Part shown: one piece after another, positions 47,357 through 58,979 of the stretch | Numbering within the stretch: position 1 is the first letter of the stretch | How the letters are laid out: every line of letters starts with the position of its first letter | From: Bisporella sp. PMI_857 | Lineage: Eukaryota > Ascomycota > Leotiomycetes > Helotiales > Helotiaceae | Length of the DNA stretch: 64,000 nucleotides | Assembly: GCA_021307315.1 (NCBI GenBank) | Contig: JAJSPD010000017.1 | Coordinates: 434,001-498,000, forward strand | Direction: 5' to 3' | The notes under the pieces: generated by a model | The model's database searches: none | What the model saw: the letters and a program-made list of their open reading frames with translations, nothing else | Told to the model about the DNA's origin: nothing | Made by a program: the position numbers and the translations under genes

Positions 47357-48635
47357 ATGGCGCTGGTAGATTACCCTTCATCTGATGATGAGGACAATAA
47401 TGGCTCAGCCTTCTCCAAGACTTGCCCAGAACAGAGCACAGCTACTGTACAATCTAGAACAAACCTGAAGAGGAAGCATGAGCCAGATGGCCTGCCACCC
47501 TTGCCCTCTAAATTTCTTGACCTTTATGCAGCAACAACAAGAGCCAGCACCAGGGATGATGCTAGTCTGCACGGCGGAAGGAAAAGAGCAACCCCGCACA
47601 TCCAAGGCAATTGGCCTAGTCATCTGTATATCGAGTGTGAGCACCATCCCATCCTAGTTTAGACCAAAGATCTTTGCTGACTTTGACTGAGGGTTTCCTT
47701 CAAATACAGAGGCAGAGATTCTGTCCAACTTAATCTCTACACTACAAGCAACTATCTCTGGCACCGAAAACACGCTCCAGTCGCTCTTGGCGAGTGATGT
47801 TGGCACTGCTTTACCACTGCATATCAGTCTCTCGAGACCGATTGGCTTCTCGACAGATCGCAAAGATGATTTCGTCGTTGCGCTAGATCGAGCTATCAAG
47901 AGTTCAGGCATTCGACCGTGAGTTTGCATCCCTCTAGAATGCTATACACTACGTTTTATGTCCCACAGGATGTCCAAGATCCCTTGACTATGCTTTCTGA
48001 GGGCTGTGTTTTCTAAGCATAGCTTGGACAGAATTGCAGAACCCGTTTTATCAAGTCCTAAATATATATGTCGATCTCATCCTAACTGACTCAGCTTCCA
48101 GATTCAGGTCTCTGATCTTGACTGGGTGCCAAATTTTGAGAAGACTCGATGGTTTCTTGTATTCCGCATCAAGGAGCCGGAAACTAATGGGCTAAACAAA
48201 CTTCTCCATATCTGCAATGATGTTGTGCAGAATTATGACCAGCCGCCTCTATATGTAGATGCTGTTGTCAGAACAACTCCCAAAAAGAAGCACACACAGC
48301 ATATTTCTCGTCGTAAGTAACCTGTTGTGGGAACCACTTGTAATAGTTTAATACACGTGACGCCTAACTGACTTCTAGTTTCAGGAAATTCAAAAGATAT
48401 CTATAAAGAACTCCAAGACCGGTCCAACGCCTTTCACTTCAGCATTGCCTGGACACTCAAACCACCAGACAAAGATCTCCTCGAGGCAACGGAGGCAATG
48501 GTTCCACGAAACTTGCAGGCTGCACAAGAAATCGATGTCAAAGTTGACGAGATCAAGGCCAAGATCGGAAACGTGGTGACCGGCATACATCTACAGAGCC
48601 AGGTTTTGGAACGCACAGGGATATTCGGATTTTAA
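47357..48635 (+). CDS. USB1: U6 snRNA phosphodiesterase Usb1
   Basis: 3'-5' exonuclease that trims the oligo(U) tail of U6 snRNA and leaves a protective end, in the nucleus. Four exons, 47357-47636, 47692-47917, 48095-48312 and 48379-48635, give 326 aa. Join 1 uses donor GTGAGC and an early AG, which restores the family motif IEWFPS. Alternatives give a stop or break the frame. The two 2H-phosphoesterase motifs are both present: H137-I-S139 (LPLHISLSRP) and H261-F-S263 (AFHFSIAWTL). Other family blocks are GNWPSHLYIE, VSDLDWVPNFEKTRWFLVFR and GLNKLLHICN. The exon 4 acceptor could be TAG at 48378 or CAG six bases later; both keep frame. An acidic, Pro-rich N-terminus is normal for fungi. Confidence 0.94.
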
Positions 48636-49266
48636 TTTATTGTGATACAGTGTGCTTCGTACACCCAAAGTTTTAATAAGCCACAGTGCCAAGCAACACT
48701 AGGATAATTCCTTAGAAGTGCTACTGACTCAACTGCTCACCCTCCTCAACCGCCCAAAACGTAGGTTTATTAGCTTTTGGCCATAACATCATTTCATCAA
48801 CATTTGAAAACTTCCACAGTGATTTTCAGGTCAACTTGTAAGAGAATCTTAATTTGAGATTAATCTGGGCATTTTGAAAATTTTCAGAGTGTCTTTTGAT
48901 GTTCTTGCCCTATTTTTGGGCGGTTGACTAGGTTCCCTTCTAGTTGTTTCTTTGATCGCATTGTAACCCGAAGATACAAAGCCTGGCTAGGGAACTCGTG
49001 CCGCCTAACTCACGCAGTGCGCGTCTTTAGCAGAGGGAAACAGGGCGAAATATCAATAGGCAGTGTTTGTACGTAGATCAGATTAGCTAGCTAGTATCGC
49101 GTGATTCTATCACGTGATCTGGGATGGGTATATCCTCATCCCACTTTACAGACTACAAACAATGAACCACATTCAACCTAAGCTTACCACGTATAACGTT
49201 ACGTGGTCTGCCACAGGTAGAGTGATTCCACAGGCAGACAATGGAAAATAAATTACAGTATGCATA
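48636..49266. other. Intergenic before AT-rich element
   Basis: This is the 3' flank of USB1. No gene seen. Restricted palindromic TCACGTGAT-like words occur near 49110, but no regulator is assigned. Confidence 0.5.
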
Positions 49267-50168
49267 ACCGAGCTCCCACCACAAATCCCGCTGGTTTTAC
49301 ATATAAATCGCGATTTTTCAACTTTTAATAACTCTGTAAAAAAACAAGTTAATTAAAATCGGATTAAAATTTTATAATAAACAATTAATCGTTATATATA
49401 AAGCTTAACTTTTATTTTAAAAAAAACTTACTTTTAATAAATACAAGCAATAAAACAGTAAAATAAAAAATGTTTTAATTTAAACTTAATACATAAATAT
49501 ATAAACTTAATATTATTTATTATTATTAAACTTAATAGTTGTTTTTTAAATTTATTATTTAATAACTAATAAAACACAATTTATAATAATAAAATATAAT
49601 ATAATTATATATACTATATATAATAATAATACAAAAAAATACATTTTATTATTGTTACTACAAATAATTAAAAATAATTAAAAAATAATCGATAATACTT
49701 GTAAAAATGTATTTTTTACTTTTAACTTTATTACTAATTTATACTATATGTTTTAACTATATTAGTATTTTTAATTTATATATTAATTTATAATGTAATT
49801 AATTAATTAAAAAAATGTATATTAGTAAATTTTAATATTATATTAATAATACATTTTGTATTTAAGTTATTTAGAAATTAATTTAAATCAAAAAATTTAT
49901 TAATAAAATGTATAAATATATAATTATATTAAAAGTTTTATAAAAAAAATCAAAATTACAGTTTTTAATTTATAATTACAGCGAAATTTATTATATAATA
50001 ATAAATATTATAACACATATTAAACTAATATATATAGTTTAATTCAATATTTAAATTTTATAAAAAACTATAAAGAAATTATTAAGCTATTAAAAGTTAA
50101 ATAATTGCGAATTGTATGTAAAACTAGCGGGATTTGTACCGGGACGGGATTTGTGGTGGGATCTCGGT
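49267..50168. mobile_element. AT-rich terminal-inverted-repeat element (MITE-like), TA target duplication
   Basis: The left end ACCGAGCTCCCACCACAAAT and the right end, read on the minus strand, ACCGAGATCCCACCACAAAT are inverted repeats. They extend through CCCG, CT(G/A)GTTTTACATA and a (C/T)CG(C)A-ATT stretch, about 50 bp. The right copy carries a 17-bp duplication holding a second CAAATCCCG. Each end abuts a TA (49265-49266 and 50169-50170), the target duplication of Tc1/mariner-type elements. The interior (about 49330-50110) is almost pure A/T with no coding capacity. Mismatches between the ends include C/T- or G/A-type changes as RIP makes. It is a non-autonomous or fully erased element. 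Confidence 0.8.
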
Positions 50169-50412
50169 TATAGTAAAAGTTGAAGTCAGGGACAGTCAAA
50201 ACACAACGATTTTGTATTGGACTGACATCTTCTATGTGATAGCACTGATTGGCTGGCTGAGTTCAAGTCCTCTATTAGACTTTACCCCCTTTGCTCTTGG
50301 CGTGAAGATGTAAACTGCTACCTGCCAACAGCCATGTGTATTCCTTATTGCATTCTTAGATGACTTCACAAAAACCCCATCATAACCAGCGCATGAAGTT
50401 CAAGAAGGAATA
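50169..50412. other. Spacer before HET gene
   Basis: A short flank between the element and the proposed first exon of the HET gene. Nothing recognised. Confidence 0.4.
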
Positions 50413-52276
50413 ATGCCTTCTATTAAACATCCTCACAGCTGCTCTCAAGAAAAACGACGACGGAGCCAGCGACAGTCAAGCTCAATTGGCCGCAAGGTTC
50501 ATAGTCTTCAGTTACACCCGCAACGAAAGACGAGTGTGTAGAGCCTCTCATAACAGAACTGCATAAAGCTTATTAGTGCAAGTAGCAACCAAACAGAAGG
50601 GTTATCAAAAACTGCAAAGAGTGAACCACTACTCCCCACTGGATCGGCAAACAAATGAGTTACGTGTGTTAATTCTTCACTCTGGCACCGAGGCGGACCA
50701 AATTCAATGCACTCTGAAGACATATCGACTAGATGACTGTCCAGCTTTCGAGGCATTATCATACGCATGGGGAGATTCGGAACTAGTGGAGCCCGTCTTC
50801 ATCAATAAATCACGTGTCATGGTTACCCACAACTTGGGTGTTGCCCTTCGACATTTACGATATACTCAATGGAGCCGCACCCTCTGGATTGACGCGGTTT
50901 GCATCAACCAAGCAAACGTTGAAGAACGAAACCACCAAGTTTTTATGATGAACCAAGTCTACTCAGCCGCGAACCAAGTGCTGGTGTGGTTGGGAGAAGC
51001 CCGAAACCATTGTGATGTTGCAATGGATCGACTTAAGGAGTTGGGAGAGAGTGGAGAAGTCCCTATTGGCGAGAAGGGCTTATCACGAGCCCTCATTTAC
51101 GATGAGTTGATAAATCGAGATTGGTGGAGTCGATTGTGGATCGTTCAAGAGGTTGTTCTAGCAAGGTCAACCCCTATTTTTATATGCGGCTCCCGGTGGC
51201 TTCCTTGGGACACTTTCATGAAAGGATGTGATGTGGCAGGTATAGAAGACATATTATTGGAAAATAGTTTTAGTGCAAATAACCGCGCACTAAATTGGTA
51301 CCAGCTTTACGCTTTGCGAAAAAGGTTATGGTCTGAAAATGTCTTGCAACCCTCAACCGAAATTGCTGAGAGCCTCAATATCCTTTTAGATTTTACCAAA
51401 GATTTCCACGCCACGGATCCTCGCGATAAAGTGTATGGCTGTCTTGGGTTAGTGTCGAAAGTTGAGCGTGAAGCTGTCAGCCCCGAATACCAGAAACCAA
51501 CACAACAGCTTTATCTTGAGGTTACCAAGTATCTTCTTCAGCACGACCCTTACTCGTTCTTCTCGATCCACTCGGTTTTTAGAACGGGGAGGAGTCACGG
51601 TCCTTCCTGGGTCCCGGATTTCTCGGCCCAGGTGACTCTGAGTCCATGTAACCCGGGTCTGAAGAATCTCGGGCGAATGTGCTCACCACGCGGTCAGAGG
51701 TGTGTTTCATTCCAAGATAGCAACAGGACTCTGGCTATAGATGGCATTTTTATTGACAAAATCTTGGTGACTGTTGAGCTGAAAGATAGATATTACCGCT
51801 TGATCAGTCAGATACCAGAACTGGAACGACTAGCACATCATGCAGCTGAGAGAAAGCTTAGTCCAAACGACTCTCGCTACTGCTTTCAAAGTCTAAAGAA
51901 GTATGAAGATATTGTGCAGGTGCTAACTGGAGGACCTGCAGATGATCAAAATTTGAGGGATGAGTACGACGCATACACGAGAGGGAGTAACTCTCCCCCA
52001 GGAGCTAAATTGCAATACCTTCTGAAGAGGATCCTTCCAGGCCGTTACTTTTTCATTACTGAAATCGGCTTCGTTGGTACTGCCGTGTCAAGGGTTCGTA
52101 AAAATGATGCCGTTACGGTTCTGTTTGGAGAACGTCTCCCTGTCGTACTACAGCCTCGTGGTGTCGCCTATAGTATGGTTTGCGCAGCATATGTCTCTGG
52201 CATCATGGGTGATGAGCTGACAGGTGAAATGTATAAGAAAGGCCTTGTCGAGAAAAAAACTTTCCTTATACGTTGA
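50413..52276 (+). CDS. HET-domain protein (heterokaryon incompatibility type)
   Basis: HET domains trigger cell death when a non-self partner is sensed. The main exon (from 50577) has no ATG before the domain. The best model adds exon 1 at 50413-50533 (starting MPSIKHPHS) and a 43-nt GTGTGT...TTATTAG intron, 50534-50576. Phases agree, and the join itself regenerates an ATG codon followed by QVATKQKG. The HET domain follows: NELRVLILHSG, CPAFEALSYAWGD, the motif RTLWIDAVCINQANVEERNHQV, then MNQVYSAANQVLVWLGEA, RDWWSRLWIVQEVVLA and DPRDKVYGCLGL. The C-terminal 200 residues carry the usual fold ending in VSGIMGDELTGEMYKKG. About 606 aa in total. The domain assignment is sure; the first exon is inferred. 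It starts about 240 bp from a TIR element. Confidence 0.9.
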
Positions 52277-53109
52277 GTACTTTGAGATGGATTAGTCAAT
52301 TCAGGATACAAGACACATTAGAAAGTTCAGGCGGAACCATAATCTCTTTTGCTGAAATACCTAGATTATCATCAAGAATCAGCTTTGCAAGGACAGAAAC
52401 AATCTCAAAGACCGTGGTCCTGGCTCCTTTCTGCTTTGCAACTTCATCTTCAAGGCGAAGAATCCGATCTACCACTCCAGCAGAAGTTAGAAAACTCTGA
52501 TCTGCTGTACAGCATACATCAAATCGAAGGCTCGTACTAATAAAAACGGTCTGTGAGATACAACTAATGACTCCTCAGGCAATAGTCTACCTTTTACATA
52601 TACTGTACAATAGCATCCTGGAGCAGATGAAGACGGCTAATTCAGGGTTTAAGCTACAACTAACCATGATATTATGGATTAAACATAAAATAATCGAGTG
52701 TCTAGACTAACGCCGATTTCGACTTTTACTGTAAAGGCTTAGAAAGTTTGAGTGTTATAGGGAAGAGGTGTAGAGAGTGTATTAAGCATTGGGAGTATAA
52801 ACAATTCGAATCGAGATAGGAAGTGCATAGTGAAGTATTGCCTTCTCAGATTTGTTCTGCTCCCTGTGTGCTACCTATGTACAGACGCTTTTATTCCCTT
52901 TCTATACTAATTACTACATCATTCGTGCCGCAATACTCTCCATTACTACGGTTTGAGATCCTGTTGCGGCCATCTTCGAGATAGTTGTCGGCTTAGTCCT
53001 TTTGTAGTCTATAAAGAGTACACAGGACACTGTACTACATCTTCGTTTCTGTTCGCTACTGTTCTTAGAGGCTCTCGAAGTACTTAAATTATAAATGTAT
53101 AAATGTATT
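52277..53109. other. Spacer between HET gene and solo LTR
   Basis: No recognised gene. At 52280-52500 both strands are open for about 70 codons with Ser/Lys-biased composition and no motif. Confidence 0.45.
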
Positions 53110-53368
53110 TGTTAGTACAATTAACTAGAGAGGTCATGTGGTCACGCACTTGAACGAAGGGTGTCGTTCACGTGACCCGGAACGGGGTTATATAACTCGT
53201 AGTTTCACCGTAGTTAGAACTTAACACTCAATCAATCACTCACTCAAGAATACAATAGGCACTCACGTCAGGAACGTGGTGGTGCCCCGTATTAGAGTGA
53301 ACCCACAGTATTGTTCGAAAAGAACGAACTATAGCCAGCAGCTTCAGCTATCTCGGCATTAGTAAACA
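53110..53368. mobile_element. Probable solo LTR of a retrotransposon
   Basis: A 259-bp block begins TGTTAGTAC and ends TAGTAAACA, the TG...CA ends of an LTR, with short terminal complementarity (TGTT/AACA). The flanks read GTATT on the left (53105-53109) and GTATG on the right (53369-53373), four of five matching as an old target duplication. Inside lie a TATATAA box (about 53190) and an ACTCAATCAATCACTCACTC tract like those of Ty1/copia LTRs in ascomycetes. No internal retrotransposon domain flanks it, so it is solo. Confidence 0.62.
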
Positions 53369-54394
53369 GTATGCTAGGCAATACTAATACTTAGGTTATG
53401 TTGCTGCTCGCAAAATTCAGTGCCATTTGACAAACTGACTGCTTTTAAGTGATGCGTTCTCACGGAAATGCTGTCGTTAATAAGTTAGCAAAAGACACAA
53501 TGAAAAAGGTCATTATGAGATCTCAAAAGGTCAGTACCGAGCTTCAAAAATTGAGCTTTAAAGGCTCGGTGTTAGAGGCTCAAAGTTGACCGTAAATAAC
53601 CTCAACAGGCTACAATATAATAACCAAAAAAAACCTGCTAACAAGATCTATTCTAGTGCTGACCTTAGTCTCTCAGAAGTGTGACTCAATAAAAGCTTTA
53701 TTAGTTTGCAAAAGAGAAGCCGAAATCGAACTGCACTGTGCCCATCCGCAGTATCATAATTAATACTGGCTTTGTTATTGCGTCAAGTGACTCTTTGTCC
53801 TCGTATCGAAAGTTCATCGAAGGCTATGAGCTTTTACTTTCGCCTTCCTATTAACAAGGAATGAAGAACGCCGGTTAAGTGCTTTGATATTACTAATATA
53901 CAAATGCCGTAAGCTCCAAACAAAGATATACACAACCGAACCCAATCCCAACCCGGAACTCCTCCCAATCACAATGCACAAAAGTAAATGCGCAAAAAAA
54001 TCGAAGAGAGACCACGAATCTCGTGGTTGAGGACTCCTTGTTCATCTTCTGATTCCCAACATCTCTCCTCCTACCACGAGGAGCGAAAGATCCCGCTAAT
54101 CCCTCTTCCCAATCCGTCGCTCGTCATCGAGTAAGTTTCGCTCCCCTTTCCAGCGTCGCTGTTCGCCGGCATCCCATTTCCTTCTTCCGTTTCTGAACGG
54201 GCGACCGATACCTGATAATGCTCAGAATAGCTCAAGACGTATGACATGAAGCCTTAAGGCTGGATGAAGGTTTTGCAGACGGTAATAGAATGGAATGTGT
54301 TTCTTACTCGCAGGCTAGGACGGCGGTGCGGAAAGAGGGTTTGCTCATCTCCTGAATCCGGTGGTGAGCGGCCTTCGCTGCCGTTATCCTCATA
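53369..54394. other. Intergenic, nothing recognised
   Basis: About 1 kb on the 3' side of the charged-protein gene. No coding frame with a motif. Confidence 0.45.
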
Positions 54395-55393
54395 CTAGAT
54401 ATCCGCATCGTCATCATCATCATCGGATAGCTGTCGAGCCGATTCGTCGTCCTCTTCCCCCTCCTCCCCATCAGACCCCGATGGAGTCTCCACTACAGGC
54501 TTCGTTCTCTTCGCCACTCGCCTTTCCTTTTTCACGTCCTGTGCTTTGGGTCGTTTTCTCCTTTTGGGAGGATCCTGAGGTTCACTCTCGTCCTCGTTTT
54601 CCGGAGGAGCACGGCCTTCACCATTGTCGTTATTATCATCATCATTCCCACGCCACTGTTTGATTCTTTTCAGTAGTTTCTTTTCGTCAGCTTCAACTTT
54701 CCCTACCTTGCCACGCATAGGAGGGAACGATGCGCTACTCTCACTACTGTCACCTTCTTCCTCGCCTTCTGCTGAAGCACAGCCTTCACCACCATTGTCA
54801 TCATCATCACCTTCTTCCCCATGCCTCAATTTGGTACCTTTCAGTACTTTCTTTTCATCAGCTTCGGCTTTCACTCTCTTGCCACGCTTAGGAGCGGACG
54901 ATGCGCCGCCTTCACCACTGTCGTCTTCGTCCTCGCTCTCTGGTGGAGCACGTCCTTCCCCAGCGTTATCGTCACTCGTTTCCTCCGCTTTTGCGCGCTT
55001 TCGTTCCCTCTTGGCCTTTCGTGTCGCTTGTTTGCTACCCTCGGCGCTACCTTTCTTGCCTCGTTTGGAAGAACTAGGTACAGCAAGCTCATCATCCTCA
55101 TTTTCATCACCACTCTCCAGTGGAGCACGACCTTCGCAACAATTATTACCCAACTCGTCGTCGTCCTCTGGTGTGGGCCTCCGTCTCCCGGCTCGCCTCT
55201 TACCACCTCGAGCAGCCAGCCATGGTGATGGTTCGACTAGCCCCGCGGCTGGGGGGCTAGGAAATCTACCCAGATCCCTATGGATAGAACATCTATAGTT
55301 GACAATAGATTTCTTCTTACATCTCCTTGTGTAAGCCTCGCCGTTTTTCCTTTCGTGCGGGATATGATACTCGCATTGACCCTTGGAAACCAT
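54395..55393 (-). CDS. Charged low-complexity protein with internal repeats and small Cys/His N-terminus
   Basis: An uninterrupted frame from ATG 55393 gives 332 aa (the open frame continues upstream only to a TTG). The N-terminus reads MVSKGQCEYHIPHE, then RRCKKKSIVNYRCSIHRD. Its C-x2-H...C...C-x2-H spacing resembles small zinc-binding modules. The rest is highly charged, disordered and Lys/Glu/Asp/Ser-rich. At least four degenerate repeats combine an acidic segment with (G)EGRAPPE-type residues and a basic segment such as KRGKR-KAEADEKK-LK. Strong acidic runs close the protein (DDDDDDADI). The composition suits a nuclear, nucleic-acid- or chromatin-associated protein, but no family is recognised. 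It could also be a lineage-specific gene in an accessory region. Confidence 0.6.
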   Translation of the reverse strand: MVSKGQCEYHIPHERKNGEAYTRRCKKKSIVNYRCSIHRDLGRFPSPPAAGLVEPSPWLAARGGKRRAGRRRPTPEDDDELGNNCCEGRAPLESGDENEDDELAVPSSSKRGKKGSAEGSKQATRKAKRERKRAKAEETSDDNAGEGRAPPESEDEDDSGEGGASSAPKRGKRVKAEADEKKVLKGTKLRHGEEGDDDDNGGEGCASAEGEEEGDSSESSASFPPMRGKVGKVEADEKKLLKRIKQWRGNDDDNNDNGEGRAPPENEDESEPQDPPKRRKRPKAQDVKKERRVAKRTKPVVETPSGSDGEEGEEDDESARQLSDDDDDDADI

Positions 55394-56733
55394 TTTGGCT
55401 ATATTCGAAGTCACTAGTAGGCCCAAAGGTGAGGGTGACGTTCCATGCAAATATGACAAGGAGAGGCTTTAGGGATGTAAAGTGAATGGGGGGGGACGTG
55501 ACGTAAAACCTTGGTAAACAAGGGATGACTCCTTAACAGTGAGTTGAAGGATTAGGTTACTTTTATGTGCGGTTGCTAAGAAAGGGATATCGAGCAGTTC
55601 TTTGACGGGGTCTTCGCTTTTGGTCAAAAATTAAATGAAGAGTATGCTCTACCGGAACGGACAAAGGTTGGGAACTACAGACGGCATAAAGACATCAAGC
55701 CTGTGCCGGATCAGGAAACCTGGTCTAGATATTAATTTTGGGGATTGCAAGCTTTGGCTACTATAGGTTTGAAAATACATTTTTAGTTGCATTTCCTTTT
55801 AGGGATTATCTTCAGGCAACATTGAAACTATTACACAAAAGCATGCTATTCATGGAAGCCAAAGAACTTCAGTTAGTCCTTATTTCGTTACATTGTTATT
55901 CGTTTGAGACGTACCATACAACAACTTTGTATGATCGCTGTATTAAGTATGATTTTTAGACTTGCAGAGTTTATGTTGGAAGACGACGACAGCTAGGCAA
56001 TAGAATGCATCAGAGCAACCCTACGAGTAACTACCTAGGTTGATATACCAGCTAGGTTCAATTAAATTCAAGCACACTGCATTCGAAAGCCTGAAGAGCT
56101 CCGAACGTAGCATAGCACTGCTTTGATGAACAAAGAATTGTAGTGCTTATGCAATTCAAATGAAGTTGGCCAGCACAATAGACGTGGGCTTCATGAACGG
56201 TCCCCAATTTCAATATCTGAAACTTCTAAAAGGCAAATGGAGCAACTGGAGTTATATCTCGCATATCCAGAAATAAATACAAGTGGTAGGCATTGTTAGA
56301 ATAAAGGAAAGGTCGACGTTACCGAGTGGCATTGAGCGACTCAACATGCTTTTAATAGATATTGTGCAGCAATTGAAATTCTGAATCTGTGGCTGCAATA
56401 TTTGGGTGACAATCGTAGCAGAATTTGTTTCTAGAATATGATGGCATTAAAGATCCATCTCGCCCAAGAAAGGATATGGCTCTAATGCTCGCCCGTAATT
56501 CAGTATATAACTGAGAACTTTTCTTCTGTGGTCTGAATCAACTGAGTGAGAAAGCCATGAATAACACCATAACAAGCTAGGGGAGATGGAGTCGGACTAC
56601 CTAAACAGGTTTGAATTATTAGGGATGAACAGCAAGGGGATAGCTGGTAGCACAGGCAATACGGGCTGGGGCTGGTCATGAGGCATTAAAAGTTCATTGC
56701 TATATATATCTTGCTAATGCTCACATATTGATC
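55394..56733. other. Intergenic, nothing recognised
   Basis: About 1.3 kb between the charged-protein gene and MsrA. Only short frames without motifs (for example 55738-55959, which begins at a TTG). Confidence 0.5.
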
Positions 56734-57454
56734 TTAATCTAGAGATCCAAAGTTACGCAAGAAGTGACTCGGGCACTCGTAGCCTGCACAATGAGTTAGC
56801 GAGGAACAATATGGGATTTTCTAATTTGAAACTTGCCTCCTGGGTTAACCTCAAGATACTTCTGATGATATGCCTCTGCATCCCACCACTCACCCGCGGG
56901 CAGAATTTCAGTGACCACCTTACCCTTCCACCACTTCTCATTTACCAATTGAGTGACTTCCTCGGCTATGCTCTTCTGCTCATCATTATGGTAGAAAATT
57001 CCTGATCGGTACTGCGGCCCTCTGTCCGGGCCTTGACTGTTGACAGTCGTAGGGTCGTGCATCCGATACAAGAATTCTAGCAATTGTCTATAAGTAATCT
57101 TATTTGGGTCATACGTGACCTGCAGCGCTTCCGCATCTACTTCTCATCAGTCATCTTTCTAATTTAACCCTCCCATCAAAATAAAAACTTACGACCAGTA
57201 TTTCCCGCGCACACAGCTCTGTAGCTCGGGTTCTTGGCGTCCCCGCCAATATATCCCACCCGCGCGTCATATAAGCCTTTGCCGCCAAACTCTTTCCGAT
57301 ACATATGTTCCACTCCCCAGAAACATCCTGCGGCGATTGTAGCTTTTGAGGCACCATCGGGGGACAATATAGGGGAGGTTGAGGTCATGCCTAGGCTTGT
57401 GGAGGTGAATGGTCGCATAAGGCGGGAGATGAAGGCTGGCATTGTGTAAGCCAT
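56734..57454 (-). CDS. msrA: Peptide methionine-S-sulfoxide reductase
   Basis: Reduces methionine-S-sulfoxide in proteins and free Met. Three exons, 57454-57193, 57136-56837 and 56783-56734, give 203 aa. The catalytic motif is A-G-C44-F-W-G, with [37 protein letters not shown] and [40 protein letters not shown] and [19 protein letters not shown] follow. Resolving-type Cys residues are present near the end. The last intron starts GC rather than GT (donor GCAAGT at 56836). It is needed because only this join restores [13 protein letters not shown]. Residues 1-22 are Ser/Thr/Arg-rich without acids, a possible mitochondrial presequence, with Met23 as an alternative cytosolic start. Confidence 0.96.
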
Positions 57455-58620
57455 GACGAGGACGAATGTCGCAAGGACTAGATTTCGAGTGAGCTGCAGG
57501 TTGGCGTTGTGTGTTATTATACAGCTCGAAGTGAAGGCGTATGCGTTGTCAGTAGTATTGTAGTGGGTGATAAAACTTCATGCGGAGTATTTATGTGAAA
57601 GTACAGCGTTGATGTTCAAGGCGTCATAATGGAGGGGCAAAGGGGAATTCCAGAGACAAGGCTGACAAATTGGAAGCTCTCACGACCTGCGCCACACCTG
57701 TAATTGACAATTCCAAATATTATCAACCTGTCACATTTCATGATAATTTACGATGCAGGGTGCAATGGATTTGTCAGATATATTCCTATAGCATAACGCT
57801 CTACACCAAGCCTAACCATAAACTCAAATACCACCTAGCTTTTAACTCTAGCCTTAGCCCTCGATCCATCTAAGCGGCTCCTCATCCTACCCGGGACTAT
57901 ACGACCTATCCACCAAGCGAGATTTTATCATCCTGGATATGCTATAATCCGGGCGACAAGAAATAGTATTTCAATTCAGAAAAAGAATAGTAATATGTAC
58001 TTCCTGAGAATGAAGAAAAGCTTCTTATTGTTTTAGGCTTGATAATAACGTCTGTCCCTGTGTCCCGAGACGCACCGTGTCACGAGACAAATTTATAGTT
58101 TTGGAATCACAATTTTTTTCTCAGCAAGTCTACAAAGTTGTTATTAATATGTCACTTTCTTTAACCATTTCTTCTTAAAGAGATCACTTAGTAATAAGAA
58201 AAAAACTGTGGTTGATCATGCTGTCGATCGTTTTGTTAACGCCGTTAATCGGCGCTTTATCTGTTTCCCCCTGCTTAATCGCGACTATTAGAGTCTCTTC
58301 AAAGTTCGAAGCACTTAGGAGAAGATTATATAGAGAAAGAATATGGCTTCAAGTTTTGATGACATTTAAAGAGGAAAATGAGGATGTCCAGGAGTTTCGC
58401 CGTGCAAAGAGGCTGATATAAAGCGCCACATATTTTAGTTTAGTGCTTAGCGCTCATTAGTCTTAATTAGCCCGATCAAATTATACCGTATTAATTAAAG
58501 CCTTAGGCGTTAAGAATCAGCTGTGGCTGGGAATGGGAAGAATCTTTTCCTAAGGCTGCAAAGTACAAGTTTTAAATGGTCCGAGAAGGAGCCTGTTGCC
58601 TGCGCCCGCTCTCATTACCT
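57455..58620. other. Intergenic, AT-rich, nothing recognised
   Basis: About 1.2 kb on the MsrA promoter side. It becomes increasingly AT-rich toward 58 kb, consistent with an old mutated repeat, but no element boundaries are clear. Confidence 0.45.
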
Positions 58621-58945
58621 TATTACCATATCTTATATGGCTTTCTAAAACCTGATTTCTCAGGGTGCACACTCAAAAACAATCAACGCTGACTAAATAA
58701 AAGTAATTGTTAATATCTCTACAAAAACACTTGTAGACTTAACAGGACTTATTGGAAATTAAAGCTTAAACATTAAAACAACTTTTAGCTGTAATTTTAT
58801 TATGTACTTATTTAAAATAAGTAGTATACAATGAGTTTTGTACTAAATTCGACGATTTTTATACTTTAAACATTAATAACTTTTTGTAATTTCTTTTTAA
58901 TTTTGTTTGTTTTAACTTTAAAGAATACTTTATTATGTAATATAG

Positions 58946-58979
<34 letters not shown>

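Noticed and set aside
52280..52500. Possible C-terminal extension or antisense gene after the HET gene
   Set aside because: Both strands are open by chance with biased composition. No splice signals or family motifs were found.
54624..55298. 224-codon Ser/Pro-rich plus-strand frame
   Set aside because: Mirror of the acidic/basic minus-strand protein. Its Ser/Leu/Pro composition is the usual antisense pattern of Glu/Lys/Arg codons.
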